DNA of 48,976 nucleotides from assembly GCA_947311125.1 (NCBI GenBank), contig CAMZKI010000048.1, positions 1 to 48,976 of the forward strand, written 5' to 3'. The DNA is from an uncultured Chlorobiota bacterium (GTDB lineage Bacteria; Bacteroidota; Bacteroidia; Bacteroidales; JAADGE01). This document shows positions 34,206 through 43,669 of this stretch, in pieces. The position numbers and the translations under genes were made by a program. Position 1 is the first letter of the stretch. Each line of letters opens with the position of its first letter. Below the pieces are notes generated by a model. The model saw only the letters and a list, made by a program, of their open reading frames with translations, had not been told where the DNA came from and searched no databases.

Positions 34206-35305
34206 TACCGTTTTTAGATTTAAAAAATATAAACAACCAATACACAAAAGAAATTAAACAAGCAATTAATAATGTTTTAAATTCCGGTCGGTATATTCTC
34301 GGAGAGCAAACAAAAAAGTTTGAAGAAGAGTTTGCATCTTATTGCGGAACAAATTATTGTATCGGAGTTTCAAGCGGCTTGGACGCTTTAACGTTGATAC
34401 TCAGAGCGTATAAAGAATTAGGACTTCTTAATGACGGAGATGAAGTTTTGGTTCCGGCAAATACCTTTATTGCCACGGTTTTAGCAGTAACAGAAAACAG
34501 ACTAAACCCTATTTTTATCGAACCCGATATAGAAACATATAACATTGATGTTTCTTTAATTGAAAACAAGATAACTTCTAAAACAAAAGTCATTTTACCC
34601 GTTCACTTATACGGACAATGTGCAAATATGGAAAAGATAAACAGGGTGGCAAAAAAGCATAAACTAATTGTAATAGAAGATGCTGCACAAGCACACGGAG
34701 CTGTTTACAAGCAAAAAAAAGCCGGAAACTTATCCGATGCTGCCGGGTTCAGCTTTTATCCCGGAAAAAATCTCGGTGCTTTGGGTGACGGCGGTGCGAT
34801 AACAACGAATAACAAACAACTGGCTGACGTAATCTGTCAACTGCAAAATTACGGATCCTCAAAAAAATATATTCACAATATAAAAGGAGTAAACAGCAGA
34901 TTAGATGAGTTGCAGGCAGCTGTTTTAAGAGTAAAATTAAAATATTTGAATAAAGATAACGAACACAGGCAAAAAGTTGCAAATTTTTATTTGCAAAACA
35001 TAAAAAATAAGCATATAATACTACCGAATATTCCCGAGGAAAATTCTCATGTCTGGCACTTATTTGTTGTAAGAGTAAAACAAAGAGAAAATTTTAAAGC
35101 GTATTTAGAAAGTAATAATATACAAACAGGCATTCATTATCCGATTCCTCCGCACAAACAAAATGCGTTTAAAGAATTTTCAAAAATACGACTCCCTCTT
35201 ACCGAACAAATTCACGAAGAGGTCGTCAGTTTGCCTGTAAGCCCGGTAATAAGCCACAAGGAATGTGAAAAAATAGCCGAAACAGTTTCAAAATATACAA
35301 TTTGA
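34202..35305 (+). CDS. PLP-dependent sugar aminotransferase, DegT/FdtB-like
   Basis: 367-residue DegT/DnrJ/EryC1/StrS aminotransferase. It has the FLDLKNINNQY start, the SGLDALTLILRAY cofactor segment, EDAAQAHGAVYK, the catalytic Lys in FSFYPGKNLGALGDGGAI, and HVWHLFVVR near the end. In context it should aminate the 3-keto sugar made by the FdtA-like isomerase, giving a 3-amino-3,6-dideoxyhexose. The overlap with the GT2 gene and a 3-base gap to the next gene indicate one operon. Confidence 0.93.
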   Translation: MIPFLDLKNINNQYTKEIKQAINNVLNSGRYILGEQTKKFEEEFASYCGTNYCIGVSSGLDALTLILRAYKELGLLNDGDEVLVPANTFIATVLAVTENRLNPIFIEPDIETYNIDVSLIENKITSKTKVILPVHLYGQCANMEKINRVAKKHKLIVIEDAAQAHGAVYKQKKAGNLSDAAGFSFYPGKNLGALGDGGAITTNNKQLADVICQLQNYGSSKKYIHNIKGVNSRLDELQAAVLRVKLKYLNKDNEHRQKVANFYLQNIKNKHIILPNIPEENSHVWHLFVVRVKQRENFKAYLESNNIQTGIHYPIPPHKQNAFKEFSKIRLPLTEQIHEEVVSLPVSPVISHKECEKIAETVSKYTI

Positions 35306-35308
35306 TTT

Positions 35309-36265
35309 ATGCAAAAACTTTGCACTCTCTTAATACTGACCTATAAAGGAAAGCATCACTTAGAACATCTTTTGCCTACGGTAAAAACCGCAACAGATAA
35401 TACTTCGGATTACAAAACAGATGTACTCATTGTTGATAACGGAAAAGACGAGACAACAAAAAGCTTTGTCAAAAATAATTTCCCTGATTACAGATATGAG
35501 TTTTCACCGGTAAACGACTACTTGTTTTCACTAAACCCGTTTGTTGAAAAAATAAAATCGGAATTTGTTTTTATTCTTAATGATGATATGAAACTGCATC
35601 CGGATGTTTTAAACCAAACACTTTCAATAATATCAAAAGACAAAAATTTATTTGCCGTAACCTGTAATGTCAGGGATTGGGATGATACATATACAACGGC
35701 ATTTCCCAGAAAACTATATATCAAACGAGGTTGGATGACAAGCAAATGGGAAAAAGAAAACTATGAGGCATGCTTGAAACATACACTTTATGCAGGAGGC
35801 GGAGCAGCTGTTTTTCGCACAAAAGCATTTAACAAACTCGAAGGTTTTGATTCGCTTTTTCGTCCGGCTTATGTCGAAGATTTAGACTTGGGACACAGAG
35901 CCTGGCACGCCGGATATAAAATTGTTTACAACCCTAAAGCCGTTTTGTTTCACAGAGAGGGCGGAACAATACACGACCAGTTTAAAGCAGATAAACTCAC
36001 TCAAAATATTTATAAAAACCAAATACTGTGGATGGTAAAAAACGGAAACTTTAAAGGCTTTCTGTTATGGTTTTTATTACTTTTGCCTTATCGTATTTTA
36101 ACAACCCGCAGTGTTAACGAAAACTCAAATAAAGCTTTGCTGATGTCTCTGCCGAAAATTCCGACAGCTCTGATAAAAAGATTTAAAAAACCCAAAGCGT
36201 ACATAAACGATAAACAACTTATAAAAATCTTAAATACAGAATACAGCTATGAAACTACAAAATAA
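35309..36265 (+). CDS. Glycosyltransferase family 2
   Basis: 318 residues. LCTLLILTYKGKHHLEHLLPTV opens the domain; EFVFILNDDMKLHPDVL has the metal-binding NDD, and YVEDLDLGHRAWHAGYKIVYNP is the ED-type acceptor motif seen in rhamnosyltransferase-like GT2 proteins. A hydrophobic FLLWFLLLLPYRIL stretch follows near 245-260. It overlaps the dehydratase start by 17 bases. The sugar transferred is unknown. Confidence 0.88.
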   Translation: MQKLCTLLILTYKGKHHLEHLLPTVKTATDNTSDYKTDVLIVDNGKDETTKSFVKNNFPDYRYEFSPVNDYLFSLNPFVEKIKSEFVFILNDDMKLHPDVLNQTLSIISKDKNLFAVTCNVRDWDDTYTTAFPRKLYIKRGWMTSKWEKENYEACLKHTLYAGGGAAVFRTKAFNKLEGFDSLFRPAYVEDLDLGHRAWHAGYKIVYNPKAVLFHREGGTIHDQFKADKLTQNIYKNQILWMVKNGNFKGFLLWFLLLLPYRILTTRSVNENSNKALLMSLPKIPTALIKRFKKPKAYINDKQLIKILNTEYSYETTK

Positions 36266-37232
36266 AACAATATTAATAACAGGCGGAACAGGTTCTTTCG
36301 GAAATAAAGTTGCGGAATTTCTCGAAAAACAAAACCCTGCTAAAATTATAATTTACAGTCGAGACGAAAAAAAACAATATGAAATGCAACTGGAAAAACC
36401 GGATTATCACTACATAATAGGAGACATTCGGGATAAAGAACGGCTAAGCAAATCTATGAAAGGTATTGATTATGTTTTTCATGCGGCAGCTCTTAAACAC
36501 GTTCCGGCATGTGAGAACTCCCCCTACGAAGCGGTAAAAACTAATATTATCGGCTCACATAATTTATGCGAAACTGCCGTTGATAATAATGTTGATACAG
36601 TTGTAGCATTAAGCACGGACAAGGCTGTTAAACCCGTTAATGCGATGGGCATTTCAAAAAGTATGATGGAAAAAATTGTTTGCTCCCGAAATCAGCAAAA
36701 AATTGATACCAAGTTTGCATGCGTAAGATACGGAAATGTAATGGGGTCTCGCGGTTCGGTAATTCCGCTTTTCAAAAAACTTATAAAACAAAATAAACCC
36801 TTAACGATTACCGTTCCGGAAATGACACGTTTTATGATGACTCTTGATGATTCCGTAGAACTCGTGCTGCATGCACTCACAAAAGCAAAAGGAGGAGAAA
36901 TATTTGTTAAAAAAGCTCCCGCAACAACAGTCTTAAATTTAGCAAAAGCAATGTTGAAAAAATACGGAGACGGAGATCTTGAAAGAATTGATATTATAGG
37001 AATCCGCCCCGGAGAAAAAATAAACGAAGTTCTTGTAAATGAATACGAAATAAAAAGAGCTGTCGAAACAGAACATTTCTTTGAAATTATACCTGAATAT
37101 GTCGAAACAGAACAAAATAATAACTACCCTTACGGATACGAATATACATCGGCAAATACAACACAACTGACAAAGTATGAGGAAATTTCCGAATTACTCG
37201 ATAAGGCCGGAAATACTGAAATTTACACATAA
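36249..37232 (+). CDS. UDP-GlcNAc 4,6-dehydratase/5-epimerase, CapE/WbjB/WbvB-like
   Basis: 327-residue extended SDR. It has the NAD site TGGTGSFGNKV, IIYSRDEKKQYEM, HAAALKHVPACENSP, and the subfamily feature MGISK in place of YxxxK at the active site (Met for Tyr), as in inverting dehydratases such as FlaA1 and CapE. These turn UDP-GlcNAc into a UDP-4-keto-6-deoxy-L-hexosamine. GIRPGEKINEVLVNEYE is also typical. The following RmlD-like reductase suggests the L-RhaNAc/L-QuiNAc route rather than FucNAc. Confidence 0.9.
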   Translation: MKLQNKTILITGGTGSFGNKVAEFLEKQNPAKIIIYSRDEKKQYEMQLEKPDYHYIIGDIRDKERLSKSMKGIDYVFHAAALKHVPACENSPYEAVKTNIIGSHNLCETAVDNNVDTVVALSTDKAVKPVNAMGISKSMMEKIVCSRNQQKIDTKFACVRYGNVMGSRGSVIPLFKKLIKQNKPLTITVPEMTRFMMTLDDSVELVLHALTKAKGGEIFVKKAPATTVLNLAKAMLKKYGDGDLERIDIIGIRPGEKINEVLVNEYEIKRAVETEHFFEIIPEYVETEQNNNYPYGYEYTSANTTQLTKYEEISELLDKAGNTEIYT

Positions 37233-37237
37233 AACAA

Positions 37238-38059
37238 ATGAAACTGCGAGAAAAAGAACTTATAATTCTCGGGCATAAAGGAATGCTCGGACAAACGGTT
37301 TTAAAATATTTTGACTCAAAAGTCAAAAACATAATAACTTTTGACGAACGATTTAATTTTGAAACAGCAAAAATATTTGCGGAGAATCTCTTAAAATATC
37401 CGGATGCCGTTATTATTAACTGTATCGGAAAAATTAATCAAAAAACTAATAATCCCGAAGAGCTATACGTTGCAAATTCTTTTTTACCTCTCGTTTTAGC
37501 AGAAACATTAAATGAAAGCCAACTTTTAATACACCCGGGAACCGACTGTATTTTTTCAGGAAAAAAAGGAAAGCCCTATAAGAAAACCGACAAACCGGAT
37601 GCAAAAGATACTTACGGATGGTCAAAAACTCTTGGAGAAAAGGCATTAACTAATCGGAAAAATACAATAATAGTGCGAGTTTCAATTATCGGACTTGACA
37701 ATACCGAAAACCCGAAAGGTTTATTGGGTTGGTTTTTGTCAAACCCGGGAGGAACCGAAATAAACGGCTTTACAAACCACCTTTGGAACGGTATAACAAC
37801 CTTAGAGTGGAGCAAGCAGGCAGAAAGCCTGATAAAAAACCACCGGTTAAACAGTGCCTGTAAACTAGTTCAACTCGGAACCGAAGAACATTTCTCAAAA
37901 TATGAAATGCTTATGCTGTTTCAAGATGTTTTTAAAACAAATTTTAAAATTCGTAAGTTTGAAACAAAAGAAAGTGTCGATAAAAGGTTAATACCGGATA
38001 TTGTTTCAAAAAAATTGAGAGACCAATTAGCAGAAATGAAAAACTTTTACTATGAGTAA
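37238..38059 (+). CDS. RmlD-like NAD(P)H-dependent sugar reductase (WbvR-like)
   Basis: 273-residue SDR. The nucleotide site is LGHKGMLGQT, the active-site pair lies in DTYGWSKTLGEKAL, and HPGTDCIFSGKKGKPYKK matches the RmlD substrate loop. It lacks the cupin domain that extends CapF, so I favour a reductase of the UDP-L-QuiNAc/RhaNAc type acting on the product of the preceding dehydratase. Function is inferred from order and length. It overlaps the next gene by 8 bases. Confidence 0.8.
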   Translation: MKLREKELIILGHKGMLGQTVLKYFDSKVKNIITFDERFNFETAKIFAENLLKYPDAVIINCIGKINQKTNNPEELYVANSFLPLVLAETLNESQLLIHPGTDCIFSGKKGKPYKKTDKPDAKDTYGWSKTLGEKALTNRKNTIIVRVSIIGLDNTENPKGLLGWFLSNPGGTEINGFTNHLWNGITTLEWSKQAESLIKNHRLNSACKLVQLGTEEHFSKYEMLMLFQDVFKTNFKIRKFETKESVDKRLIPDIVSKKLRDQLAEMKNFYYE

Positions 38060-39245
38060 AAAGAAATATTTAATATTTTCTACGGATTTTAAACCGCATA
38101 AAGGAGGAGTTGCAGAGTTTGTTTTCAATATTGCAAATTATCTCAAAAAAGAAAATTTGTTTAACGGAATAATTACATATACTCAGCAAGACGGAAATTT
38201 TGACGATTATTCCGTAAGAATGACAAACCTTCTGAACAGAAAAAGAAAATTAGGGAAAAGGTTCGGAGATTCTTTTTTTCTGACAAGAAAAATAAATACT
38301 GCTGTTCATAAATTATATTTACATTATCTGGCATATAAAGACCTAAAACCGATATTAAAAGAAAAACACCGGACAAAAGTTCTGATTTGCTCATATTATA
38401 CCTATGACAACGGTATTTTTATCAATATGTGTCGGTTTTTAAATATTGAATATGAAATATTATATCACGGTTTAGACGTTCTTTTAATTTCCCGACAACT
38501 CCGCAAGCAATTTATTAAAAACTCAAAAAATGCAAGTCGTCTTATTTTTAATTCAAAGGCATCACGAGACCTGTTTTTAAAGAAATCGAACAACCTTTCC
38601 GTTCCTGCATATGTTATCTACCCTTATATCGATACAAAAACAATTTTAGAAACAGACCTGTATTCAAAAGAGGAACTTGAAAGCAAATGGAATATTCCTT
38701 TAAAAAATAAGCATATTATTTCGTGTGTTGCAGCTCTCGGAAAACGTAAGGGTGTTCATATTGCCGTATCGGCAATGTCAAAACTTAAAAAAGATTTCCC
38801 GAATTATTTACTTCTTATAGGAGGAAAAGGTCCTGAAAAAGAAAATTTAGAGAAGCAAATTAAAGACCTGAAACTCGAAAACAACGTTTTTTTGCTCGGA
38901 CTTATCTCCGATAAAGAAAAATATTCCCTGTTGAAATACAGCGAAATATTTGTTTTGCCCTCATCCGGACTGAACGGAACAGAATGGGAGGGTTTCGGAA
39001 TTAGTTATATCGAAGCTTCCTTATTTAATAATATCGTTATAGGCGGTAATCACGGGGGCATTATTGAGGCAATTGATAACAAAAAATCAGGATACCTGAT
39101 AAAGTTCGACGAAGATAACAGTTCTGATGTTCTGTATGAAAAGCTAAAAGAAACAGCAGAAAAAGGAGATTTCTCAATGGCAAAATACGGAAAAGAATAT
39201 GTAATAAAAAACTTTGATATTCGAAATTTTAAAAATAAGTTTTAG
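38052..39245 (+). CDS. Glycosyltransferase family 4
   Basis: 397 residues, GT-B fold. The N-terminal STDFKPHKGGVAEFVFNIANYL has the acceptor-side GG motif. The C-terminal half holds ISCVAALGKRKGVHIAVSAMSKL, LLIGGKGPEKENLEKQIKDL and the donor-binding E-x7-E region WEGFGISYIEASLFNNIVIGG. In L-FucNAc/L-QuiNAc loci a GT4 of this kind often adds the dedicated hexosamine; that assignment is inference. A 48-base gap separates it from the broken epimerase. Confidence 0.88.
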   Translation: MSKKKYLIFSTDFKPHKGGVAEFVFNIANYLKKENLFNGIITYTQQDGNFDDYSVRMTNLLNRKRKLGKRFGDSFFLTRKINTAVHKLYLHYLAYKDLKPILKEKHRTKVLICSYYTYDNGIFINMCRFLNIEYEILYHGLDVLLISRQLRKQFIKNSKNASRLIFNSKASRDLFLKKSNNLSVPAYVIYPYIDTKTILETDLYSKEELESKWNIPLKNKHIISCVAALGKRKGVHIAVSAMSKLKKDFPNYLLLIGGKGPEKENLEKQIKDLKLENNVFLLGLISDKEKYSLLKYSEIFVLPSSGLNGTEWEGFGISYIEASLFNNIVIGGNHGGIIEAIDNKKSGYLIKFDEDNSSDVLYEKLKETAEKGDFSMAKYGKEYVIKNFDIRNFKNKF

Positions 39246-39293
39246 AAAAAATGATTGTTTCTGGCAAAATGCGTTATATTAAAAGAAATTAAG

Positions 39294-40355
39294 ATGATTT
39301 TAACAATTATCGGTGCAAGACCTTAATTTATAAAAGCCGCAGTTGTTTCAAAAGCATTGCTGAATGCCGGTCTTGAAGAGAAAATAATTCATACGGGGCA
39401 ACATTACGATGATAAAATGAGTCGTATTTTTTGGGAAGAGTTAAATATACCGAAACCCGAGATTAATCTAAACATCGGCTCTGCAAGTCATGGTTTCCAA
39501 ACAGCAAAAATGATAGAGCAAATTGAAAAATTTATTTTAGGCTCCGAAAAAAAAATAAATACCGTTTTACTGTACGGAGATACAAATTCAACTCTTGCCG
39601 GTGCAATTGTCGCTCCCAAATTACATATTCCGATTGTTCACGTAGAAGCCGGTCTAAGAAGTTATAACAATAAAATGCCGGAAGAAATAAACCGAATCAT
39701 TACGGACAAAGTTTCCGATATGCTGTTTTGCTCTTCAGAAAAATCTGTTTCACTATTAGAAAAAGAGGGTATTACTAAAAACGTCTTCAATGTAGGAGAC
39801 GTAATGCAGGACGCATTTATCAGCTTCGGAAAAACAGCGGAAGCAAAGTTCAAATTAAAAACCATAATACCTTTTGATAAAGGAGAATATAATATTTTAA
39901 CACTTCACCGACCGTCAAATACCGATGATACCGAAATTCTTCAAAAAATAATTTCTGCTTTCGAAAAAATAGATAAACCGACAATATTTCCCGTTCACCC
40001 GCGAGTTAAAGATAAAATAAAAAAAATAAACCTCCCGAAAACCCTTAATGTAATCTCCCCTCTTTCTTACTTTGAAATGATAACGGTTCTTAAAAACTGT
40101 AACAAAATTTTCACAGACTCCGGAGGGCTGCAAAAAGAAGCATACTGGGCAAATAAAGATTGTATTACGATAAGAAACGAAACAGAATGGATTGAAACAC
40201 TTGAAAATAATTTTAATATCTTGGCAGGGAATGACCCCGACAAAATAATTGATGCATATTACAAAAAAAACAACGCAGAAAGAACAAATCTTTACGGAGA
40301 CGGTAAAGCATCTGAAAAAATTGCCGAAATAATTAAAAAAATATACTTTTCCTAA
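39294..40355 (+). pseudogene. UDP-GlcNAc 2-epimerase (WbpI-type) with in-frame stop at codon 11
   Basis: The frame from ATG 39294 reads MILTIIGARP, then TAA (39324-39326), then FIKAAVVSKAL and so on to 40355. Family members have GARPQFIKAA, so a single CAA-to-TAA change explains the stop. The remainder is intact: HTGQHYDDKMSRIFWEELNIP, LLYGDTNSTLAGAI, VEAGLRSYNNKMPEEINRI, FTDSGGLQKEAYW. The product would be 353 residues if read through. Restart at TTG 39357 would lose the UDP-binding GARP loop. Real nonsense mutation or sequence error cannot be separated here. The WbpI-like motif set suggests a C2 epimerase of a UDP-amino sugar. Confidence 0.85.
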
Positions 40356-41696
40356 ATGACAGAAATTTTTTTCATAGCATATCAGTTCCCCCCCCTGAAT
40401 GTCGGAGGAGTTTTTCGTCCGCTGAAATTTGTAAAATATTTTAATGACTTTGGTATTAAGCCCGTAGTTTTCTCACTTTCGCCCGAATGCTACCCCAAAA
40501 TATATGAAAATAAAAAGCCCGACTATAACCTGTTAACAGAAATTAACCATGTTGAAAAAGAAATTATATATGTTAAAACAGATAATCTTCTTGTAGCACG
40601 CAAAAATAAATTACAAACATTTTCTCAAATATATTTTAATCTGACAAAAGGAACGGAGCATAAAAAATGGGAAAAACACTTTTTTAAAGCAGCAGAAAAT
40701 GCACTGAAAAACCATAAACCCGAAATAATAATCGTAACGGCACCGCCTTTTGGTGTTGTTGAACTTGCCGTTAAACTTTCAAAAAAAACAGGGATTCCGT
40801 TAATAATTGATATGCGAGACTCTCTTTCAATGTGGGTTTCTCAACCCTTCGGAAGTTATTTTCATTATAAATTGACATTGAGAAAGGAAAAGAAGTGGTT
40901 TAATCATGCAAAAAAAGTCATAGCGGTAACAAAGCAAATGGTAAACGACTGGAAAACCGTTCACCCGAAAATTCCGGACTCTAAATTTTCGGTTATCCCA
41001 AACGGTTTTGACCGAGAAGTCGACTTTTCTGATTTAATTATTAAACCGGAAAAAGAAAAAATTACAATCGGTTACATCGGAAGTTTTTATTATAATCCGA
41101 ATACTCGCAAACAAATGTTTACTCCTTGGTATAAAAAACGCTTACATCGCAAGCTCCAATATACACCCCGAAAAGAAGACTGGCTATACCGCAGCCCGTA
41201 TTTTCTCTTTAAAACTTTGTATCTTCTGTTTAAAAAACACCCGGAACTTAAAAATAAAATCAAAATAAAATTTGCCGGAGTAAAACCTGACTGGTTAGAA
41301 AGTATGATAACAGATTTTGAAATGAAAGAGAATACCGAACATACAGGATTCTTAAATCATAAAGAAATTTATGGCTTTCAAAAAAATTGCGACTTAATGC
41401 TTGCAACTTCCGCAAAAGTAATAAACGGGGAAGATTATTGCATAGCAGGAAAAACTTTTGATTATATTGCGATGCAAAAACCGATTCTCGCTTTTGTAAC
41501 GAACGGAGCTCAGAAGAATTTTATTGAAAACTCGGGAACCGGGATTATATGCAACCCCGATGATACGGAAAATTCTGTAAATAAGTTAAAAAATATTTTT
41601 GAAAACGGTATAACCCTAAAACCGAATAAAGACTTTATTGAGAAACACCACAGAAAAACTTTAACAAAAGAGCTGGTAAAAATTATAAAAACCTAA
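40356..41696 (+). CDS. Glycosyltransferase, GT4-like
   Basis: 446 residues, starting immediately after the epimerase stop. It opens EIFFIAYQFPPLNVGGVFRP, then has IIVTAPPFGVVELAVKLSKKTG, LIIDMRDSLSMW (a GT4 family landmark), ITIGYIGSFYYNPN for the second Rossmann half, and IAGKTFDYIAMQKPILAFV for donor binding. The FPPL codons contain a C8 run (40388-40395), unusual in such an AT-rich region. The sugar is unknown. It ends 10 bases before the FkbM gene. Confidence 0.85.
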   Translation: MTEIFFIAYQFPPLNVGGVFRPLKFVKYFNDFGIKPVVFSLSPECYPKIYENKKPDYNLLTEINHVEKEIIYVKTDNLLVARKNKLQTFSQIYFNLTKGTEHKKWEKHFFKAAENALKNHKPEIIIVTAPPFGVVELAVKLSKKTGIPLIIDMRDSLSMWVSQPFGSYFHYKLTLRKEKKWFNHAKKVIAVTKQMVNDWKTVHPKIPDSKFSVIPNGFDREVDFSDLIIKPEKEKITIGYIGSFYYNPNTRKQMFTPWYKKRLHRKLQYTPRKEDWLYRSPYFLFKTLYLLFKKHPELKNKIKIKFAGVKPDWLESMITDFEMKENTEHTGFLNHKEIYGFQKNCDLMLATSAKVINGEDYCIAGKTFDYIAMQKPILAFVTNGAQKNFIENSGTGIICNPDDTENSVNKLKNIFENGITLKPNKDFIEKHHRKTLTKELVKIIKT

Positions 41697-41706
41697 CACA
41701 TATTAT

Positions 41707-42557
41707 ATGAAACATTTTTTCCCGAGACTGCTTAATAAATTCGGATTATTAAAAATACTTAACCTTTCATTTAAAATAACGGTAAACAATAATAGTTTTA
41801 AAATCCCTGTTATTGCCGGTATAGGTTTTAACAATCTGTTTATGTCTGAAGTTTGGATGGTTCAGGTTCTTGAAAAAATCACAAAACTAAAACACGGAAC
41901 ATTTATAGATGTAGGAGTAAATATCGGACAGACATTAATAAAATTGCGGTCAGTTGATAAAGAAAGAGAATATTTAGGCTTTGAACCTAACCCTTTGTGT
42001 GTTTTTTATACAGAAGAGCTTATAAAAAAAATAATATTCAAAAATCAACCGTTATTTCTGCCGGAATATATAATCAGAGTAAAGTTTTGACATTAAATTT
42101 GTATTACGAAAAGGATTCATCGGACAGTTCCGCATCAATTATTGAAAATTTCAGAACCCAGGAAGTTAAAAAGAAGTTTTTTGTTCCTGTTTTTTCTGCC
42201 GGTACATTAAAGCACCTTTTTAACAATATTTCAATTATTAAGATTGATGTTGAAGGAGCAGAATTAGACGTTATCGAAAGTTTTAAAAAACAAATTTTAC
42301 AGTTTCGTCCTTTTATTTTGACAGAAATTCTTCCGGTTTATGAAAAATCCAATACCTTCAGAAGAGAACGCACAGAAAAAATAGTTTCCTTTATTTCAAA
42401 AATGGACTATATTATATTCAGAATAATAAAAAATCAAAATGACACATTTAATAAATTTGAAAAAATAACACACATTTCAGTTCATGCAGACTTGAGTTTA
42501 TGTGAATACATTTTTGTCCCAAAGGAACTTTCTGTTAAATTTGAGATTTCTGAATAA
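41707..42557 (+). pseudogene. FkbM-family methyltransferase, frameshifted at an A8 run
   Basis: The N-terminal part (41707-42030) encodes the SAM-binding GTFIDVGVNIGQTLIKLRS and YLGFEPNP motifs, then shifts out of frame and stops at 42090. The rest is in the -1 frame from AAT at 42030: NNIQKSTVISAGIYNQ, IIKIDVEGAELDVIESF and the C-terminus at 42557. The joint is A8 (42024-42031), read as ATA AAA AAA, a canonical -1 slippery heptamer. Joined, the protein is about 283 residues, a normal FkbM length. It could be a one-base deletion, a sequence error, phase variation or programmed slippage. FkbM proteins O-methylate sugars or other small molecules. Confidence 0.85.
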
Positions 42558-43669
42558 TGAAAAATATGCAAAAAAAAATACTAATAATTTACGGAACTCG
42601 TCCCGAAATCATAAAATTAGCTCCGCTTATTCTTTTGCTAAAAGAAAAAACAGGGAAAAACTGCATTGTCGTGAATACAGGACAACATGCAGATATGACT
42701 AAAGAATTGGAGAAAATATTTTCGTTTACGCCTGATTACTTTTTAGATATAATGACGCAAGGACAAAGTTTAAACTCTCTGATTGTTAAAGCAATACAAG
42801 AAATAGATACTGTTCTTGAAAAAGAAAAACCGGATACGGTAATTGTTCAAGGAGACACAACAACAGTCCTGGCCGGAGGAATTGCAAGTTATTACAGAGG
42901 CATTGATGTCGGACACGTAGAAGCAGGTTTAAGAAGTTTTAACCTGCAAGAGCCGTATCCGGAAGAATTTAACAGAAAAGTTATTTCAATATTCGCAAAA
43001 TATAATTTTGTGCCGACAGAAAAAGCAAAAGAGAACCTTCAAAACGAACAAGTTTTAAACGATAATATATATATTACCGGAAATACCGTTGTTGATGCTT
43101 TACAATTAATAAAACAAAAAATTGACAAAAAAGAGATAGAAACAACGGTAAAAACAAAGCACAAACAAAATATTTTAATAACAGCACACAGAAGAGAAAA
43201 TCACGGCAACGGAATTGAAAATATATGTAAAGCTGTTAAGATTTTATCCGAAAAATATAAGGAGTATAATTTTTATTGGCCTGTTCATCCGAGCCCGAAA
43301 GTTTACAATACGGTTCATCGGTTACTTGCGAATATTGACAACGTAAAACTATTACCGCCGTTAAATTACATTGACCTTGTTTATTTAATGACAAAATCAA
43401 AAATTATATTAACTGATTCCGGAGGAATACAAGAAGAAGCCCCGTCTGTAAAAAAACCTGTTCTGATACTGAGAAACGTTACAGAACGACCGGAAGTTAT
43501 TGACGCAGGATTCGGAAAAATTGTCGGAACAAGTGTTAATAAAATTATTGATACGGTTAAAGTATTATTAAAAGATGATAATGTTTACAAAAAAATGCTT
43601 TCCGGGACAAATCCTTTCGGAGACGGAAAAGCATCTGAAAAGATTATTAAGATTTTGTTAAATGAGTGA
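42557..43669 (+). CDS. wecB: UDP-N-acetylglucosamine 2-epimerase (non-hydrolysing)
   Basis: 370 residues; converts UDP-GlcNAc to UDP-ManNAc. The UDP site YGTRPEIIKLAPL is intact, followed by NTGQHADMTKELEKIF, VQGDTTTVLAGGIASYY, HVEAGLRSFNLQEPYPEEFNRK and LTDSGGIQEEAPSVKKPVLILR. It differs in type from the epimerase at 39294 (GTRPE versus GARPQ), so it may not replace it. The start shares one base with the FkbM stop. It overlaps the next ORF by 8 bases. An A9 run is at codons 5-7 (42570-42578). Confidence 0.94.
   Translation: MKNMQKKILIIYGTRPEIIKLAPLILLLKEKTGKNCIVVNTGQHADMTKELEKIFSFTPDYFLDIMTQGQSLNSLIVKAIQEIDTVLEKEKPDTVIVQGDTTTVLAGGIASYYRGIDVGHVEAGLRSFNLQEPYPEEFNRKVISIFAKYNFVPTEKAKENLQNEQVLNDNIYITGNTVVDALQLIKQKIDKKEIETTVKTKHKQNILITAHRRENHGNGIENICKAVKILSEKYKEYNFYWPVHPSPKVYNTVHRLLANIDNVKLLPPLNYIDLVYLMTKSKIILTDSGGIQEEAPSVKKPVLILRNVTERPEVIDAGFGKIVGTSVNKIIDTVKVLLKDDNVYKKMLSGTNPFGDGKASEKIIKILLNE

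Noticed and set aside
39324..39326. TAA read as glutamine (recoding), since another lost Gln codon is also TAA (24739)
   Set aside because: All intact genes in the window end normally at TAA, TAG or TGA, and no other conserved gene has internal TAA. Simple C-to-T mutation in dying genes or an error is enough.
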